This document shows positions 1 to 8,354 of a stretch of DNA of 64,000 nucleotides, in pieces. Source of the stretch: CAYLJJ01 sp964384025 (GTDB lineage: Bacteria > Myxococcota_A > Bradymonadia > UBA7976 > UBA1532); assembly GCA_964384025.1 (NCBI GenBank), contig CAYLJJ010000023.1:4712-68711 (forward strand), given 5' to 3'. Within the stretch, counting starts at the first letter, position 1, and each line of letters opens with the position of its first letter. The translations under genes and the position numbers were made by a program. Under the pieces are notes generated by a model. That model made no database searches and was not told the DNA's origin. It saw only the letters and a list, made by a program, of their open reading frames with translations.

Positions 1-351
1 AGGGACAGGAACAGCTTGAGCTACCGGGATCGGGGTGCCCTGCCTCTGTAGAACCTCTCGAAACTGGAAGCGCATATCACCACAGCGGAGCTGATCCCCA
101 TCTTTAAGTTCTACCAGCTGGATCCTCTGTTCGTTGCGATAGGTCCCATTGGAGCTGTTGAGGTCTTCTATCTGAAAATGCCCCTCCTTAAAGAAAATCC
201 GGGCATGCTCTCTGGAGACGGAAAGTTGGTTAACGACCGTGATCTTGCAAGCTGGGTGTCGTCCAATCTTGCATTCCTCCAAAGGGTTCAGATCGCATCT
301 CTGCTCAACTCCATTTTTAGAGTTGTACAGCAACCAAGCTGGACTCGGCAT
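1..351 (-). CDS. FHA-domain protein, N-terminal part (runs off left edge)
   Basis: The minus strand is open from an ATG at 351 to the window edge, 117 codons without a stop. Residues of about 25-95 form a forkhead-associated domain, which binds phosphothreonine peptides. Its hallmarks are visible: IGRHP (first loop), SVSREHA (second loop) and SSNGTYRN (third loop), all the residues expected of a functional domain. The start is set by AAAGGAG six bases upstream; another ATG two codons earlier lies between that site and the chosen start, too close to it. The part after the domain begins to be proline/valine rich, like a linker to a further domain outside the window. FHA proteins usually act in Ser/Thr kinase signalling or secretion; which one cannot be told here. 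Confidence 0.85.
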   Translation of the reverse strand, partial: MPSPAWLLYNSKNGVEQRCDLNPLEECKIGRHPACKITVVNQLSVSREHARIFFKEGHFQIEDLNSSNGTYRNEQRIQLVELKDGDQLRCGDMRFQFREVLQRQGTPIPVAQAVPVP

Positions 352-514
352 GGCCATCTCCTTTATGCGCCCCCAGATCCGCAAGCCGAAGAATATAGTC
401 TTCACCCCCTCGCTTCACAACTTAAACCCCAGATCCTGAGCTGCTGATCCGTCACCCTGGTTGAACAACAGCTCCTTTGCAACTTCTGGAGCGCTGCAAA
501 GGAGATCGCTCCAA

Positions 515-520
515 ATTATA
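515..520 (-). promoter_or_regulatory. Possible -10 element upstream of the FHA gene
   Basis: A perfect TATAAT lies on the minus strand about 165 bases before the FHA start, in the 231-bp gap between truD and the FHA gene. No good -35 hexamer is found 16-18 bases further upstream, so this is only a candidate. Nothing else was recognised in the 352-582 gap. Confidence 0.25.
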
Positions 521-582
521 GAGGGTCCCACAGCTGTGATGGGAGAGGACTGAGCGGGAGCTACTGCTTCTTTCAAGCTGAA

Positions 583-1596
583 TCAAGCGGAAAGAGCACC
601 CAGAAAGACGGTGGCGAAGCTGCCCTTAGGCAGCGTGAAGCTGAGCCGCAGGTCCTCCCCAAGCCACTCCAACTCCAGGTCCTTAACCTGAACCCGCGCC
701 GCTCGTCGCGTTCCTGGAGCGAGGCGGCTGAGCGCCTTAAGCTCTTTGGCTCCAAGCTTCAAGCGCTCCAAGAGGAGCGCCTCCTCCTCAGCAGCAGCGC
801 CCGCTGCCTTAAAAGCTTTGGGACCAAACATAGGACCCGCTGGATCGATCTCACCTGAGTCCAGGCGGGGCCGCTCCAATTCAGGATCTTCAGCGAGAAA
901 GAGACCACCTGAGAGGCGCTTACGGAGGACCTCGCCAGGGCGAGCGCTGTGTAGGGTCTCCGCCTTAACTCGCTGCCCCAACCAGAGGTTAAAGAGAGCC
1001 GATTGGAGAGCGCTGGCTAAGAAACGAGCGTTCTGAGGTGGTCGCCCTCGACGCTGAAGCATCCTCAGTGCCTCCTCTAAGTTGGCGCTGGCGAAGCGCT
1101 GAGGGCCAAAGTAGTTGGGAAACCCTGCCCCCAACACCCCCAACAGAGCGGGCAAACGCTGGGGTGCCTCAGCATGAACCCCTCTCAACAAGATCTGAAA
1201 GCGGTTGCCCTTGAGATGCCCCATGCGCAGCTTGTTGCCATGTCGCTGGCACTCCAGGATCTGAAGCCCCTCCAACTCAGGATCAACAGGCTTCACCGGC
1301 ATCGAGAGCCACTGAGTCGTCACCGCGCAGCGATCTTTCTGCCCTGCGCTGCCGATCTCTCGCGCAGAGATGCCCGCCGCGCGAGCCAAGACACGCTTGA
1401 GGTAGGGGGTGCTCATATCCCGTTTCTGCACCCTGAAAAACCAGTGTTCTCCCTCTCCCGAGGGGAGATAGGCAGGGATCTCATCTACCTGGAAATGTTC
1501 AGGGATCCCGTCGATCTGTCCCCCAATCCCAGGGAGAGCGCTGCTCCTCCAGGGACAATCAGGGCTGCCAGGGCGAACCTGGGCGGTCTCAATCAA
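583..1596 (-). CDS. truD: tRNA pseudouridine synthase D
   Basis: TruD isomerises U13 of some tRNAs to pseudouridine. The family signature GQKDRCAVTTQW is at residues 85-96, with Asp88 as the expected catalytic aspartate, and NYFGPQRF is at 161-168. The segment GGQIDGIPEHFQVDE near residue 25 matches the usual N-terminal region (substrate entry) of the family, and 337 residues is a normal length. The predicted start is TTG; it overlaps the end of the upstream Fe-S oxidoreductase gene by 8 bp, so the two are probably co-transcribed and translationally coupled. The TTG has only a weak ribosome site, so the exact first codon is less sure than the identity. Confidence 0.93.
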   Translation of the reverse strand: MIETAQVRPGSPDCPWRSSALPGIGGQIDGIPEHFQVDEIPAYLPSGEGEHWFFRVQKRDMSTPYLKRVLARAAGISAREIGSAGQKDRCAVTTQWLSMPVKPVDPELEGLQILECQRHGNKLRMGHLKGNRFQILLRGVHAEAPQRLPALLGVLGAGFPNYFGPQRFASANLEEALRMLQRRGRPPQNARFLASALQSALFNLWLGQRVKAETLHSARPGEVLRKRLSGGLFLAEDPELERPRLDSGEIDPAGPMFGPKAFKAAGAAAEEEALLLERLKLGAKELKALSRLAPGTRRAARVQVKDLELEWLGEDLRLSFTLPKGSFATVFLGALSA

Positions 1597-3652
1597 CGCG
1601 GATATCCAATAGTTCAGCCAGATCCATCACCTTGACCTCCTCCTCCTTGCTGCGAGCCTTGACTCCATCATCGATCATCGTTCGGCAGAAATTGCAGGCC
1701 ACCGCGATGGTGTCCGCCTTGGTCTTCATCAACTCATCTGTGCGTTGGTAGTTGATCCGCTCGCCGAGGTTCATCTCCATCCACATATGCCCGCCGCCTG
1801 CACCGCAGCAGAGCCCAAGCTGTCGATTCCGCTCGCTCTCCACCCGATCTACATCGGGCATAGCGTCTAAGAGGTTGCGCTGAGCATCATATCTGTCGTT
1901 GTAGCGCCCCAGATAGCAGGAGTCGTGATAGACCACGCGGCTGCGCTCATCTCCCTGCGCCTTAACCTTAAGCTTGCCCTCTTTAAGGAGCTGGGCCAGG
2001 AAGTCGGTGTGGTGGATCACCTCATAGTTGCCGCCAAACTGAGGGTACTCGTTGCCCAGGGTGTTAAAGCAGTGAGGGCAGGTGGCGATGATCTTCTGTA
2101 CCTTCATCTTCTTAAACATTTTGATGTTGTCTTCAGCCATCTGTTGGAAGAGATATTCATCTCCCAGGCGCCGCGCTGAGTCCCCTGTACACTTCTCGTT
2201 CTTCCCCAGGACGGCGAAGTCTACGCCCGCCTTATGAAGCAGGCGAGCCATCGCGCGGCTGACCTTCTTGCCATGATCATCAAAGGCGCCTGCGCAACCC
2301 ACCCAAAGCAGATACTCCGCCTCAACGCCCTTCTTGAGCACAGGGACCTCAAACTCCAGATCCTTGAGCCAGACCTCTCGATCACGCTTGGACATCCCCC
2401 AGGGGTTGGCTCGACGGTCGATCTTCTTAAGCGCGTTGCCTGCGCCATGTCCTACCTCGCCTAGGGTCATGCTGAGGTAGCGGCGCATATCGATGATCGC
2501 GGGGATATGCTCATTGCCAACCGGGCAGACCTCCATACAGGCTGCACAGGTTGTACAGGACCAAAGAACATCAGGCTCAAAGGTGGTGGGGATGAGCTGA
2601 GCGCGCTCATCCTCTGCCAGATTCAGGGTCTCATCCTTTAGCTTAAAGCGATCCACCATATGGTGTTTGATGCCGGTGATGATCTCCATCGGCTTTAGGG
2701 GCTTATCGCTGCGGGCCGCCGGGCAGTTGTCTGTACAGCGACCGCATTCGGTGCAGGAGAGCCCATCTAGGGCCTGCTTCCAGCTCAGATCCTCCAGGTT
2801 GCGCGCACCAAAGATCTCCTCCTCAAGCTCCTCTTCTTCCTCCATCTCCTCATCATCACCAAAGTCCATCTGGCGGATCGCCCCATGAGGCTCCAAGCTC
2901 ATAAAGAAGATATTGAGAGGGGCTGCAAAGACATGGCTGTGTTTGCTCCAAGGCACATAGTTTGTGAAGGCCAGGAGGTTGATCAGGTGCGCCCACCAGC
3001 TTGCTTGATAGCCCAAGATCAAGCTCTCATTGCTCATCCCAGAGAAGGCGTGTCCAAAGAGGCTGCTGAACCAGATATGACCCGAGTGCGCCAACTCCTC
3101 AGGATGAAGGGCCAGATGGAAGGCCATCTGGAGGACCTCAAAGAGCATCAACCCAAAGATAAAGAGGAGGGTGTACATCGCGTCGCGAGTCAGCGGAAGG
3201 CGGGGGGGTTTGATGATCGTGCGGTTAACCAGGGCCATCCCCAGACCCACCATACAGAGGAAGCGGAAGCTATCCGCTAAGAACTCATAGGCGCCTGGGA
3301 GCTGGAAGGGCTCCCCAGCGGGGGTCCCAAACATCACCTGGAACATCTCCCACTTGGCGTCCAAAATAAAGGCCACCGTGTCTACGCTGAGGACCACAAA
3401 GGCCCCAAAGATCATGATGTGGAGAACGCCGCTATAGGTGTAGCCATTGGCGGGCAGGCGCTTCTGGCCCAGAACAAAGGTGAAGACGTTGCTGAGGCGT
3501 TTTCCAAGCTGATCCCAACGAACATCGGGGCGCTTGGCCTGAGTGATCTGCTTAAAGCGCAGATAGATGGCGAGGAAGAAAAGCAGGATGCCTACGATCA
3601 AGATGAGCGTAAAGGCGGCGACCCCCAACCAGTTGGAAACGGGGTGATGCAT
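1589..3652 (-). CDS. Membrane-bound Fe-S oxidoreductase, ETF:menaquinone-type (EMO-like)
   Basis: A 687-residue protein with an N-terminal membrane part (hydrophobic segments near 10-31, 75-97, 130-145 and 158-180, with His residues that could hold haem b, as in NarI-like domains). An acidic linker of mostly Glu follows at 265-280. Two ferredoxin-type CxxCxxCxxxCP motifs are at 300-310 and 366-376, followed by two CCG (heterodisulfide-reductase D-like) cysteine domains with CPHC, DSCY and LCCGAGGG. This architecture is known from DUF224 proteins proposed to pass electrons from electron-transfer flavoprotein to menaquinone. No etfAB genes lie beside it here. The start has a TGGAG site eight bases upstream. 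Identity of the family is clear; the electron donor is inferred. Confidence 0.85.
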   Translation of the reverse strand: MHHPVSNWLGVAAFTLILIVGILLFFLAIYLRFKQITQAKRPDVRWDQLGKRLSNVFTFVLGQKRLPANGYTYSGVLHIMIFGAFVVLSVDTVAFILDAKWEMFQVMFGTPAGEPFQLPGAYEFLADSFRFLCMVGLGMALVNRTIIKPPRLPLTRDAMYTLLFIFGLMLFEVLQMAFHLALHPEELAHSGHIWFSSLFGHAFSGMSNESLILGYQASWWAHLINLLAFTNYVPWSKHSHVFAAPLNIFFMSLEPHGAIRQMDFGDDEEMEEEEELEEEIFGARNLEDLSWKQALDGLSCTECGRCTDNCPAARSDKPLKPMEIITGIKHHMVDRFKLKDETLNLAEDERAQLIPTTFEPDVLWSCTTCAACMEVCPVGNEHIPAIIDMRRYLSMTLGEVGHGAGNALKKIDRRANPWGMSKRDREVWLKDLEFEVPVLKKGVEAEYLLWVGCAGAFDDHGKKVSRAMARLLHKAGVDFAVLGKNEKCTGDSARRLGDEYLFQQMAEDNIKMFKKMKVQKIIATCPHCFNTLGNEYPQFGGNYEVIHHTDFLAQLLKEGKLKVKAQGDERSRVVYHDSCYLGRYNDRYDAQRNLLDAMPDVDRVESERNRQLGLCCGAGGGHMWMEMNLGERINYQRTDELMKTKADTIAVACNFCRTMIDDGVKARSKEEEVKVMDLAELLDIRVD

Positions 3653-3832
3653 AGAGAACTCCAGAGACTCTTAGATCCCTTGCGGTAACACGCAACAAAT
3701 TGAGGGTCAAGTCGTGGTTCAGCAACCACGCCAGCGAAAACAGCAAAGCTGTCGGAGCAGGTGCCAGCACCGAAGGTGTTGGCGCCGCCGCCACTGCTGA
3801 TGTAGGCGTGGTAGATTGCTGCTCACGTCGCT
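3653..3832. other. Gap of 180 bp with a small hairpin
   Basis: Between the start of the Fe-S oxidoreductase gene and the stop of the small lipoprotein gene. It has a perfect 7-bp inverted repeat with a 4-base loop at 3713-3730 (CGTGGTT and AACCACG). No T-run follows on either strand, so it is not a convincing terminator. The gap presumably holds the promoter of the oxidoreductase-truD pair, but no clear hexamers were seen. Confidence 0.4.
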
Positions 3833-4324
3833 CTAAGGAAGAGCATGAGCCCACTCAGGGCTTCCATCTCCATCAAGATCAGCTCTCAGCATCTCTCCAT
3901 CTCTTTGAAGCTGGCGATCAGCAGGCCAAACCGCAAAGCCCGCCTGAGCTTTAGGTTGAACCTGAAGGGCAACCCAACGCCCAACACCTGCGCCCTTATA
4001 GGGCCCTCGCTCTAAGATCTGGAGATCCCCTTCTGCTGTTCCAGACGGAGAGAATTGAAGCAGTGAGGCTTGAGGAGGGATGAGATCAGCGCAATCAGCA
4101 GCTTCTCGAAGCTCAACCCAAAGGGGATCGTAGCAAACCAGAGGGATCGCAAGCCCTCCCCGCAGCTCCAAGATCACAAAGGGTTCCCCCTTGGGACCTG
4201 GGTGGACTCCTCGAAGATCTGCGCGTTGAACTACAGGACCACCACAAGAAAAAATCAGCCCGAGAGCCCAGACAGCTCGAAGTGCTCCAGATGAAAATCC
4301 TCCCGCTCGCGAACATGGATCCAT
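3833..4324 (-). CDS. Small putative lipoprotein, function unknown
   Basis: A 163-residue protein not recognised as any family. The N-terminus is weakly charged, then hydrophobic (RAVWALGLIFSC), with a lipobox-like IFSC, so export and lipid anchoring are likely. The C-terminus ends with DLDGDGSPEW, an acidic calcium-loop-like or FG-GAP-like segment. The gene begins inside the 3' end of the RNase G gene, overlapping it by 70 bp, which implies coupled translation. There is no later ATG, GTG or TTG before the hydrophobic segment, so the ATG at 4324 (GAGGAG about 11 bases upstream) is the best start. Codon pattern resembles the neighbours. The gene could be spurious, but the leader argues for it. 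Confidence 0.6.
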   Translation of the reverse strand: MDPCSRAGGFSSGALRAVWALGLIFSCGGPVVQRADLRGVHPGPKGEPFVILELRGGLAIPLVCYDPLWVELREAADCADLIPPQASLLQFSPSGTAEGDLQILERGPYKGAGVGRWVALQVQPKAQAGFAVWPADRQLQRDGEMLRADLDGDGSPEWAHALP

Positions 4325-5751
4325 TTTCCAGCGCGCTCCTCTAGCTCCAACAGCATGGAGTGTTCAGACTCTAACAGGGTTTCAGCAACCCGAGGGTGGA
4401 CCTCGATCAGGATGCCGGGTGAGTCGATCACCTCCAGATCTCGAATCAGCCCCCTGTAGATCTCATAGGCGATGGAGGTGCGGCTCTTGAGGAAGGCGGA
4501 TCCCCCACAGTAGAAGCAGGGCTCTGAGAGGCTCCTCAATAGAGAGTCTCGAACCCGCTTACGGGTCATCTCTACCAAGCCCAGGGCGCTGATCTTGAGG
4601 ATGTTGCTCCGAGCCCGATCCTTCTGTAGGGACTCGGCAAGGGCACTGTAGACCCGGTCCTGGTTGTCGCTCTGCTCCATATCGATGAAGTCGAGGATGA
4701 TGATCCCACCGATGTTGCGTAGGCGCAGCTGAGCGACGATCTCTTTAACCGCTTCCAGATTGGTCCTGAGGATAGTCTCTTCCAGGTTGCGCTTGCCCAC
4801 ATAGCGACCCGTGTTGACATCAATGGCAGTGAGAGCCTCAGTCTGATCGATGATCAGATAGCCGCCACTGGGCAGCCAGACCTTGCGCCCCAAAGCGCGG
4901 TTCAGCTCAATCTCCACTCCCATCGCCTCAAAGATGGGCTCTGGACCCTCATAGAGCTTGAGCTTGTCCAGATAACGGGGCATGAAGCGCTGCATAAAGC
5001 GCAGCAGGCGCCGATACTGCTCTTTATCGTCAATATAGATATGGTCCAGCTTTGCGGTGGCCAAATCTCGAACCGCTCTCAACACAAGATCTAGATCCTC
5101 GTGCAGGGTCGTCGGCGCGGAGTTGTTCTCCATCCGAGTCAAGATGTCGTTCCAGATCTGCCGTAGAAACTCCAGATCTGCTCTCAACTCTTCAGAGGAG
5201 CGACCCTCGGCGGCGGTGCGCGCCACAAAGCCTCCCCCCTGGGGGACGAGCGCCTCCAAGGTCTCCTTTAGACGGCGGCGCTCCTCCTCATCTACGATGC
5301 GTCGGCTGATGCCCACATGATCCACCGTGGGCATATAGACCAAGTGCCGCCCAGCGATGCTGACATGACTGGTCACTCGAGCGCCTTTGGTCCCGATAGG
5401 CTCCTTGGAGACCTGCACCATGATCTCTTGATTCTCATGAAGCAGGTTCTGGATGGGGCGGCAGGAGAGAGCCGCCTGAGTCTCAGAGAGGGTGGTCTTC
5501 TCAAAATGTTGCTGTCGCCGCCTAGAGTCCAGCACATCGGCCACATAGAGGAAGGCTGCGCGCTCCAAGCCGATCTCTACAAAGGCGGCCTGCATTCCGG
5601 GAAGGACTCGAATCACTCGGCCCTTGTAAAGGTTGCCCACCAAGCCTCGATCGTGGTGGCGCTCGATATAGATCTCCGCGACTTGATTCTCTTCCATCAG
5701 AGCGACGCGGATCTCGTGGGGGGCGCAGTTGATGACGAGGGTGTTGGGCAT
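4255..5751 (-). CDS. rng: Ribonuclease G/E family endoribonuclease
   Basis: RNase E/G enzymes cut single-stranded RNA in rRNA maturation and mRNA decay. Counting from the chosen start, the S1 RNA-binding domain is at about 36-120 (GNLYKGRVIRVLPG). The two metal-binding aspartates of the DNase I-like domain are Asp311 (in AIDVNTG) and Asp354 (in ILDFIDM), and the CFYC at 412-415 fits the zinc link that joins protomers. The length, 498 residues, is close to RNase G (489 in E. coli) and lacks the long RNase E scaffold. The frame stays open further upstream to 5961, but family alignment puts the start at MPNTLVIN, with AGAGG four bases before. It lies divergent from the Gfo/Idh/MocA gene. Confidence 0.92.
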   Translation of the reverse strand: MPNTLVINCAPHEIRVALMEENQVAEIYIERHHDRGLVGNLYKGRVIRVLPGMQAAFVEIGLERAAFLYVADVLDSRRRQQHFEKTTLSETQAALSCRPIQNLLHENQEIMVQVSKEPIGTKGARVTSHVSIAGRHLVYMPTVDHVGISRRIVDEEERRRLKETLEALVPQGGGFVARTAAEGRSSEELRADLEFLRQIWNDILTRMENNSAPTTLHEDLDLVLRAVRDLATAKLDHIYIDDKEQYRRLLRFMQRFMPRYLDKLKLYEGPEPIFEAMGVEIELNRALGRKVWLPSGGYLIIDQTEALTAIDVNTGRYVGKRNLEETILRTNLEAVKEIVAQLRLRNIGGIIILDFIDMEQSDNQDRVYSALAESLQKDRARSNILKISALGLVEMTRKRVRDSLLRSLSEPCFYCGGSAFLKSRTSIAYEIYRGLIRDLEVIDSPGILIEVHPRVAETLLESEHSMLLELEERAGKWIHVREREDFHLEHFELSGLSG

Positions 5752-5853
5752 GAGCCTCTGATCGTTGGAATCCAAGCGGGCCATGGTGACGGATCGAGAG
5801 CTTATCGTCCATGAAGTGTTGCAATTTGGACCGGAGGAGCACAAAAGAGCTGT

Positions 5854-6768
5854 ATGAGGCCAAAGAGGATCGGGGTGATCGGCCTGGGACGTCTGGGTCG
5901 TTGGCACGCAGAGAAGTATGCTGCCTCGGCTCAAGCGGAGTTGGTGGCGGTCTGTGATCAAGAGTCAGAGCACGCTCATCGCGTCGCCAGTGAATTGGGT
6001 GCCCAGGCCCTGGAGTTTGGAGCCCTGCTGGAGGTGGTGGAGGCGGTCAGCCTCGCGGTCCCCGCCAGCCAACACTTCTCCTTGGCGTGGCAGATCCTGA
6101 TGGCAGATCGACACCTCCTGGTGGAGAAGCCCATCACCCATAGGCTGAGTGAAGCTCAACAGCTCTTAAGCTTGGCTCGTCATAAAAATCTACAGCTCTG
6201 GGTGGGGCATGTAGAGCGCTTTAACCCCGCCTTCCAGGCTCTTCAAGGCCCCTTGACTGGGCTCTCTATCTGTCGCCGCGCGCCTCCCTCTCCTCGGGGG
6301 CGAGATGTCAGCGTGATCTTAGATTTGATGATCCATGATCTTGATCTGCTGCTCTCTCGGGTTGAAACCCCTATCCAGAGCTTAGAAGCTCAAGGAGGAG
6401 GCTTAGAGGGCCGCGTCGATCAGGCTTGGGTTCAGATCTGCTTCAGTGATGGGTTGCGAGTTCGACTAGAAGCTGATCGCCTCGCCTCAAAGGGCCAGCG
6501 CCTCTGGCGACTCCCTGGGCGGCGCTTGGATCTTAGATCGCGTGGGCTCTCCCGAGCAGGGCGACCAACTTTGGAGTTTCCAAAAGCAGATCCCCTCGCC
6601 GATCAGGTTGAGGCTTTCCTGAGAGGTATCGACATGGGAGCCCCTCAGAGCCCCTGGGGTGCTCTAAGGGCCCTTAAACTGGCGCTGGAGGTAGAGGCGC
6701 TTATTCAGACTCAGGAGCGGAGCCCCTACGCAGCTTCTTCCGGAGCAGCGCTCCGATCTCCATACTGA
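5854..6768 (+). CDS. Gfo/Idh/MocA family NAD(P)-dependent oxidoreductase
   Basis: The N-terminal Rossmann fold begins with GVIGLGRLGRWH (residues 7-18), and the family EKP motif is at 91-93 (LLVEKPITH). The catalytic region contains VGHVERFNPAF and DLMIHDLDLLL, as in sugar-nucleotide dehydrogenases of this family. Members oxidise a sugar or sugar-nucleotide hydroxyl with NAD(P). One known member, GnnA, makes the 3-keto UDP-GlcNAc used for amide-linked lipid A, but nothing nearby supports that specific role. The length, 304 residues, is normal or slightly short. The 3' end overlaps the convergent membrane-protein gene by 68 bp. No strong Shine-Dalgarno is seen at ideal spacing (AGAG five bases before the ATG). 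Confidence 0.85.
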   Translation: MRPKRIGVIGLGRLGRWHAEKYAASAQAELVAVCDQESEHAHRVASELGAQALEFGALLEVVEAVSLAVPASQHFSLAWQILMADRHLLVEKPITHRLSEAQQLLSLARHKNLQLWVGHVERFNPAFQALQGPLTGLSICRRAPPSPRGRDVSVILDLMIHDLDLLLSRVETPIQSLEAQGGGLEGRVDQAWVQICFSDGLRVRLEADRLASKGQRLWRLPGRRLDLRSRGLSRAGRPTLEFPKADPLADQVEAFLRGIDMGAPQSPWGALRALKLALEVEALIQTQERSPYAASSGAALRSPY

Positions 6769-8326
6769 TGATCCCCAGGCAGAGCAGGCTCAGACTCCAA
6801 CTCCCAAAGTAGCCCTGGGCGTGCCTGAGCGCTCCAAAATGGACAAAGATATATTGGGTCATTAAGAAGATGATCAAGCCGCTGAGGATCAGCAAACGCC
6901 TAAGGGATCTGAGACCCTCTCTGGCCAGGGCCAGGGCAGGAAAAAGCAACATCTGCCAGTAGTAGAGGTTGCTCACCAGAGCTACAAAAATGAAAAAGGC
7001 GCCAAAACCAAAAGAGAGGATTGGATCGCGTTGGCGCCAGAGGGTCCAGAGTAAGCCCAGGAGGAGGAGCCCTCGTGCCAGGAGAAAGCTGAGGCTATGT
7101 TCGGCGATGTTAACTGAGGGCAACGCGGCTTGGATCTGCTCTGGGACCGGTTTTAAAAGATCCAGCGGCTGTGCTCTGAGCTGGAGGAAGAGATCTCTAA
7201 AGGAGTATTGCCCGCTGTAGTAACGCTCATGGAGCGTCACCAAGATGCGGCTCCCATACTCCTGCCAAAGTCCAAAATCTCCAAAATAGAGGCTGGAGAG
7301 CAGCACCGCGCCGCCCAAACCAAGGAAGGCATAGAGCACCACCTCTACCCAAGCTCTCTCGATCTTACGTTGTCGTAGGGCTTCAAAGAGAAAGAAGCTT
7401 CCCAAACCCAGGGCAAAGAGGGCCACAAAGAGCTTGGTGATGATGGCATAGCCCAAGAGGAGGCCCGCCAGCTTTGGGCGTCTCTGCTGCCAAGCTGCCA
7501 GAGCAGCTCCTGTTACAAAGAGCCAATCCAGGCGCAGCAGGCTGCCCCCCAACCAGTCATAGGCTCTCAATGGAAGGAGCGCAAAGATAAAGCCCACGCT
7601 GGCGGCGCGCAGCCCAAAGCTTCTCCAGAGCAGGAGAAAGAGCGCTAACAACAGCAGGCTGTCCAGGGCACCGAAAAATTTGGCGCTCCCTGGGCTCAAG
7701 GGGATCAGGCGGGTGAAGAGCGAGGCCAGCATCGCCCAAGCGGGAGAGCCGGTGTTGCCATGATCATGTAAGACCCGCTTGGCGCTCACCTGCCAGTACC
7801 CAGAACGACAACGCCCCTCAAGACAGCGCTGCCCAAGAGAGCAGCCCTCCTCACAGCCTTTGCCCTGAGCCTCTAAGCCGCGCAGATAGAAGCTTAAGTC
7901 TGCCTTGAAAGCCAACCAGCGTTCAGGGGAGAAGCGAGCCTTGACCTCCTCCCTCCAAAGCTCTGGTCTGCTCTGCTCCATCTTAAAGCTCATCGGATCG
8001 CGGATTTTCTCTGTGAGCCGCTTGCCCTCCTCATCAGCAGCGACCACAGAGGCGCGATAGAGCTGGTCGTAGCGGATCTCCTCTAGATATTTTGATCCCA
8101 GTACAAAATGGTACTGCTCATGGGGGTGGATAAAGGCCCTATCCCAGCCTCGAAAGAAGCCAAAATTGTAGTAGGCCAGAGCGGAGAGCAGTAAGAGTAG
8201 GCTGAAGAGGATCTGAAAACCTCTTCGGCTGCGAGGGCTACGCTCAAAGAAAAAGGCAGCCCAGAGCCCTGCGAGGAGGGCCTCCAAGAGGACGATCTTA
8301 AGAATGGCAGCGATAAAGAGATTCAC
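6701..8326 (-). CDS. Polytopic membrane protein, GT-C glycosyltransferase-like
   Basis: A 541-residue protein with about ten or more hydrophobic helices, one at the N-terminus and the rest after residue 190. A large extracytoplasmic loop between them begins with HPHEQYHFVLGSKYLEEI, and acidic and His residues in the first loop are typical of GT-C enzymes, which use polyprenyl-phosphate sugars. No defined catalytic motif can be proven, so the call is structural. An oddity is a compact Cys cluster in the loop (CEEGCSLGQRCLEGRC, around residues 160-175), a pattern more often seen in secreted Cys-rich modules. The gene lies 28 bp downstream of the CDP-alcohol phosphatidyltransferase stop, so the two may form an envelope-lipid operon. 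It ends inside the convergent oxidoreductase gene. Confidence 0.7.
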   Translation of the reverse strand: MNLFIAAILKIVLLEALLAGLWAAFFFERSPRSRRGFQILFSLLLLLSALAYYNFGFFRGWDRAFIHPHEQYHFVLGSKYLEEIRYDQLYRASVVAADEEGKRLTEKIRDPMSFKMEQSRPELWREEVKARFSPERWLAFKADLSFYLRGLEAQGKGCEEGCSLGQRCLEGRCRSGYWQVSAKRVLHDHGNTGSPAWAMLASLFTRLIPLSPGSAKFFGALDSLLLLALFLLLWRSFGLRAASVGFIFALLPLRAYDWLGGSLLRLDWLFVTGAALAAWQQRRPKLAGLLLGYAIITKLFVALFALGLGSFFLFEALRQRKIERAWVEVVLYAFLGLGGAVLLSSLYFGDFGLWQEYGSRILVTLHERYYSGQYSFRDLFLQLRAQPLDLLKPVPEQIQAALPSVNIAEHSLSFLLARGLLLLGLLWTLWRQRDPILSFGFGAFFIFVALVSNLYYWQMLLFPALALAREGLRSLRRLLILSGLIIFLMTQYIFVHFGALRHAQGYFGSWSLSLLCLGIISMEIGALLRKKLRRGSAPESE

Positions 8327-8354
8327 GGTGGGGGAGTATAGAGGAGGGCTGAAG

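Noticed and set aside
3713..3730. Perfect 7-bp hairpin in the gap after the small lipoprotein gene
   Set aside because: No T-run follows on either strand, so not a convincing intrinsic terminator.
3552..3854. Open frame of 100 codons on the minus strand, starting within the gap at 3653-3832
   Set aside because: It overlaps the start of the Fe-S oxidoreductase in another frame, has no ribosome site and no recognisable product.
5752..5961. N-terminal extension of RNase G upstream of MPNTLVIN
   Set aside because: It has no family similarity, runs into the divergent gene and has no ribosome site; it is upstream sequence in an open frame.
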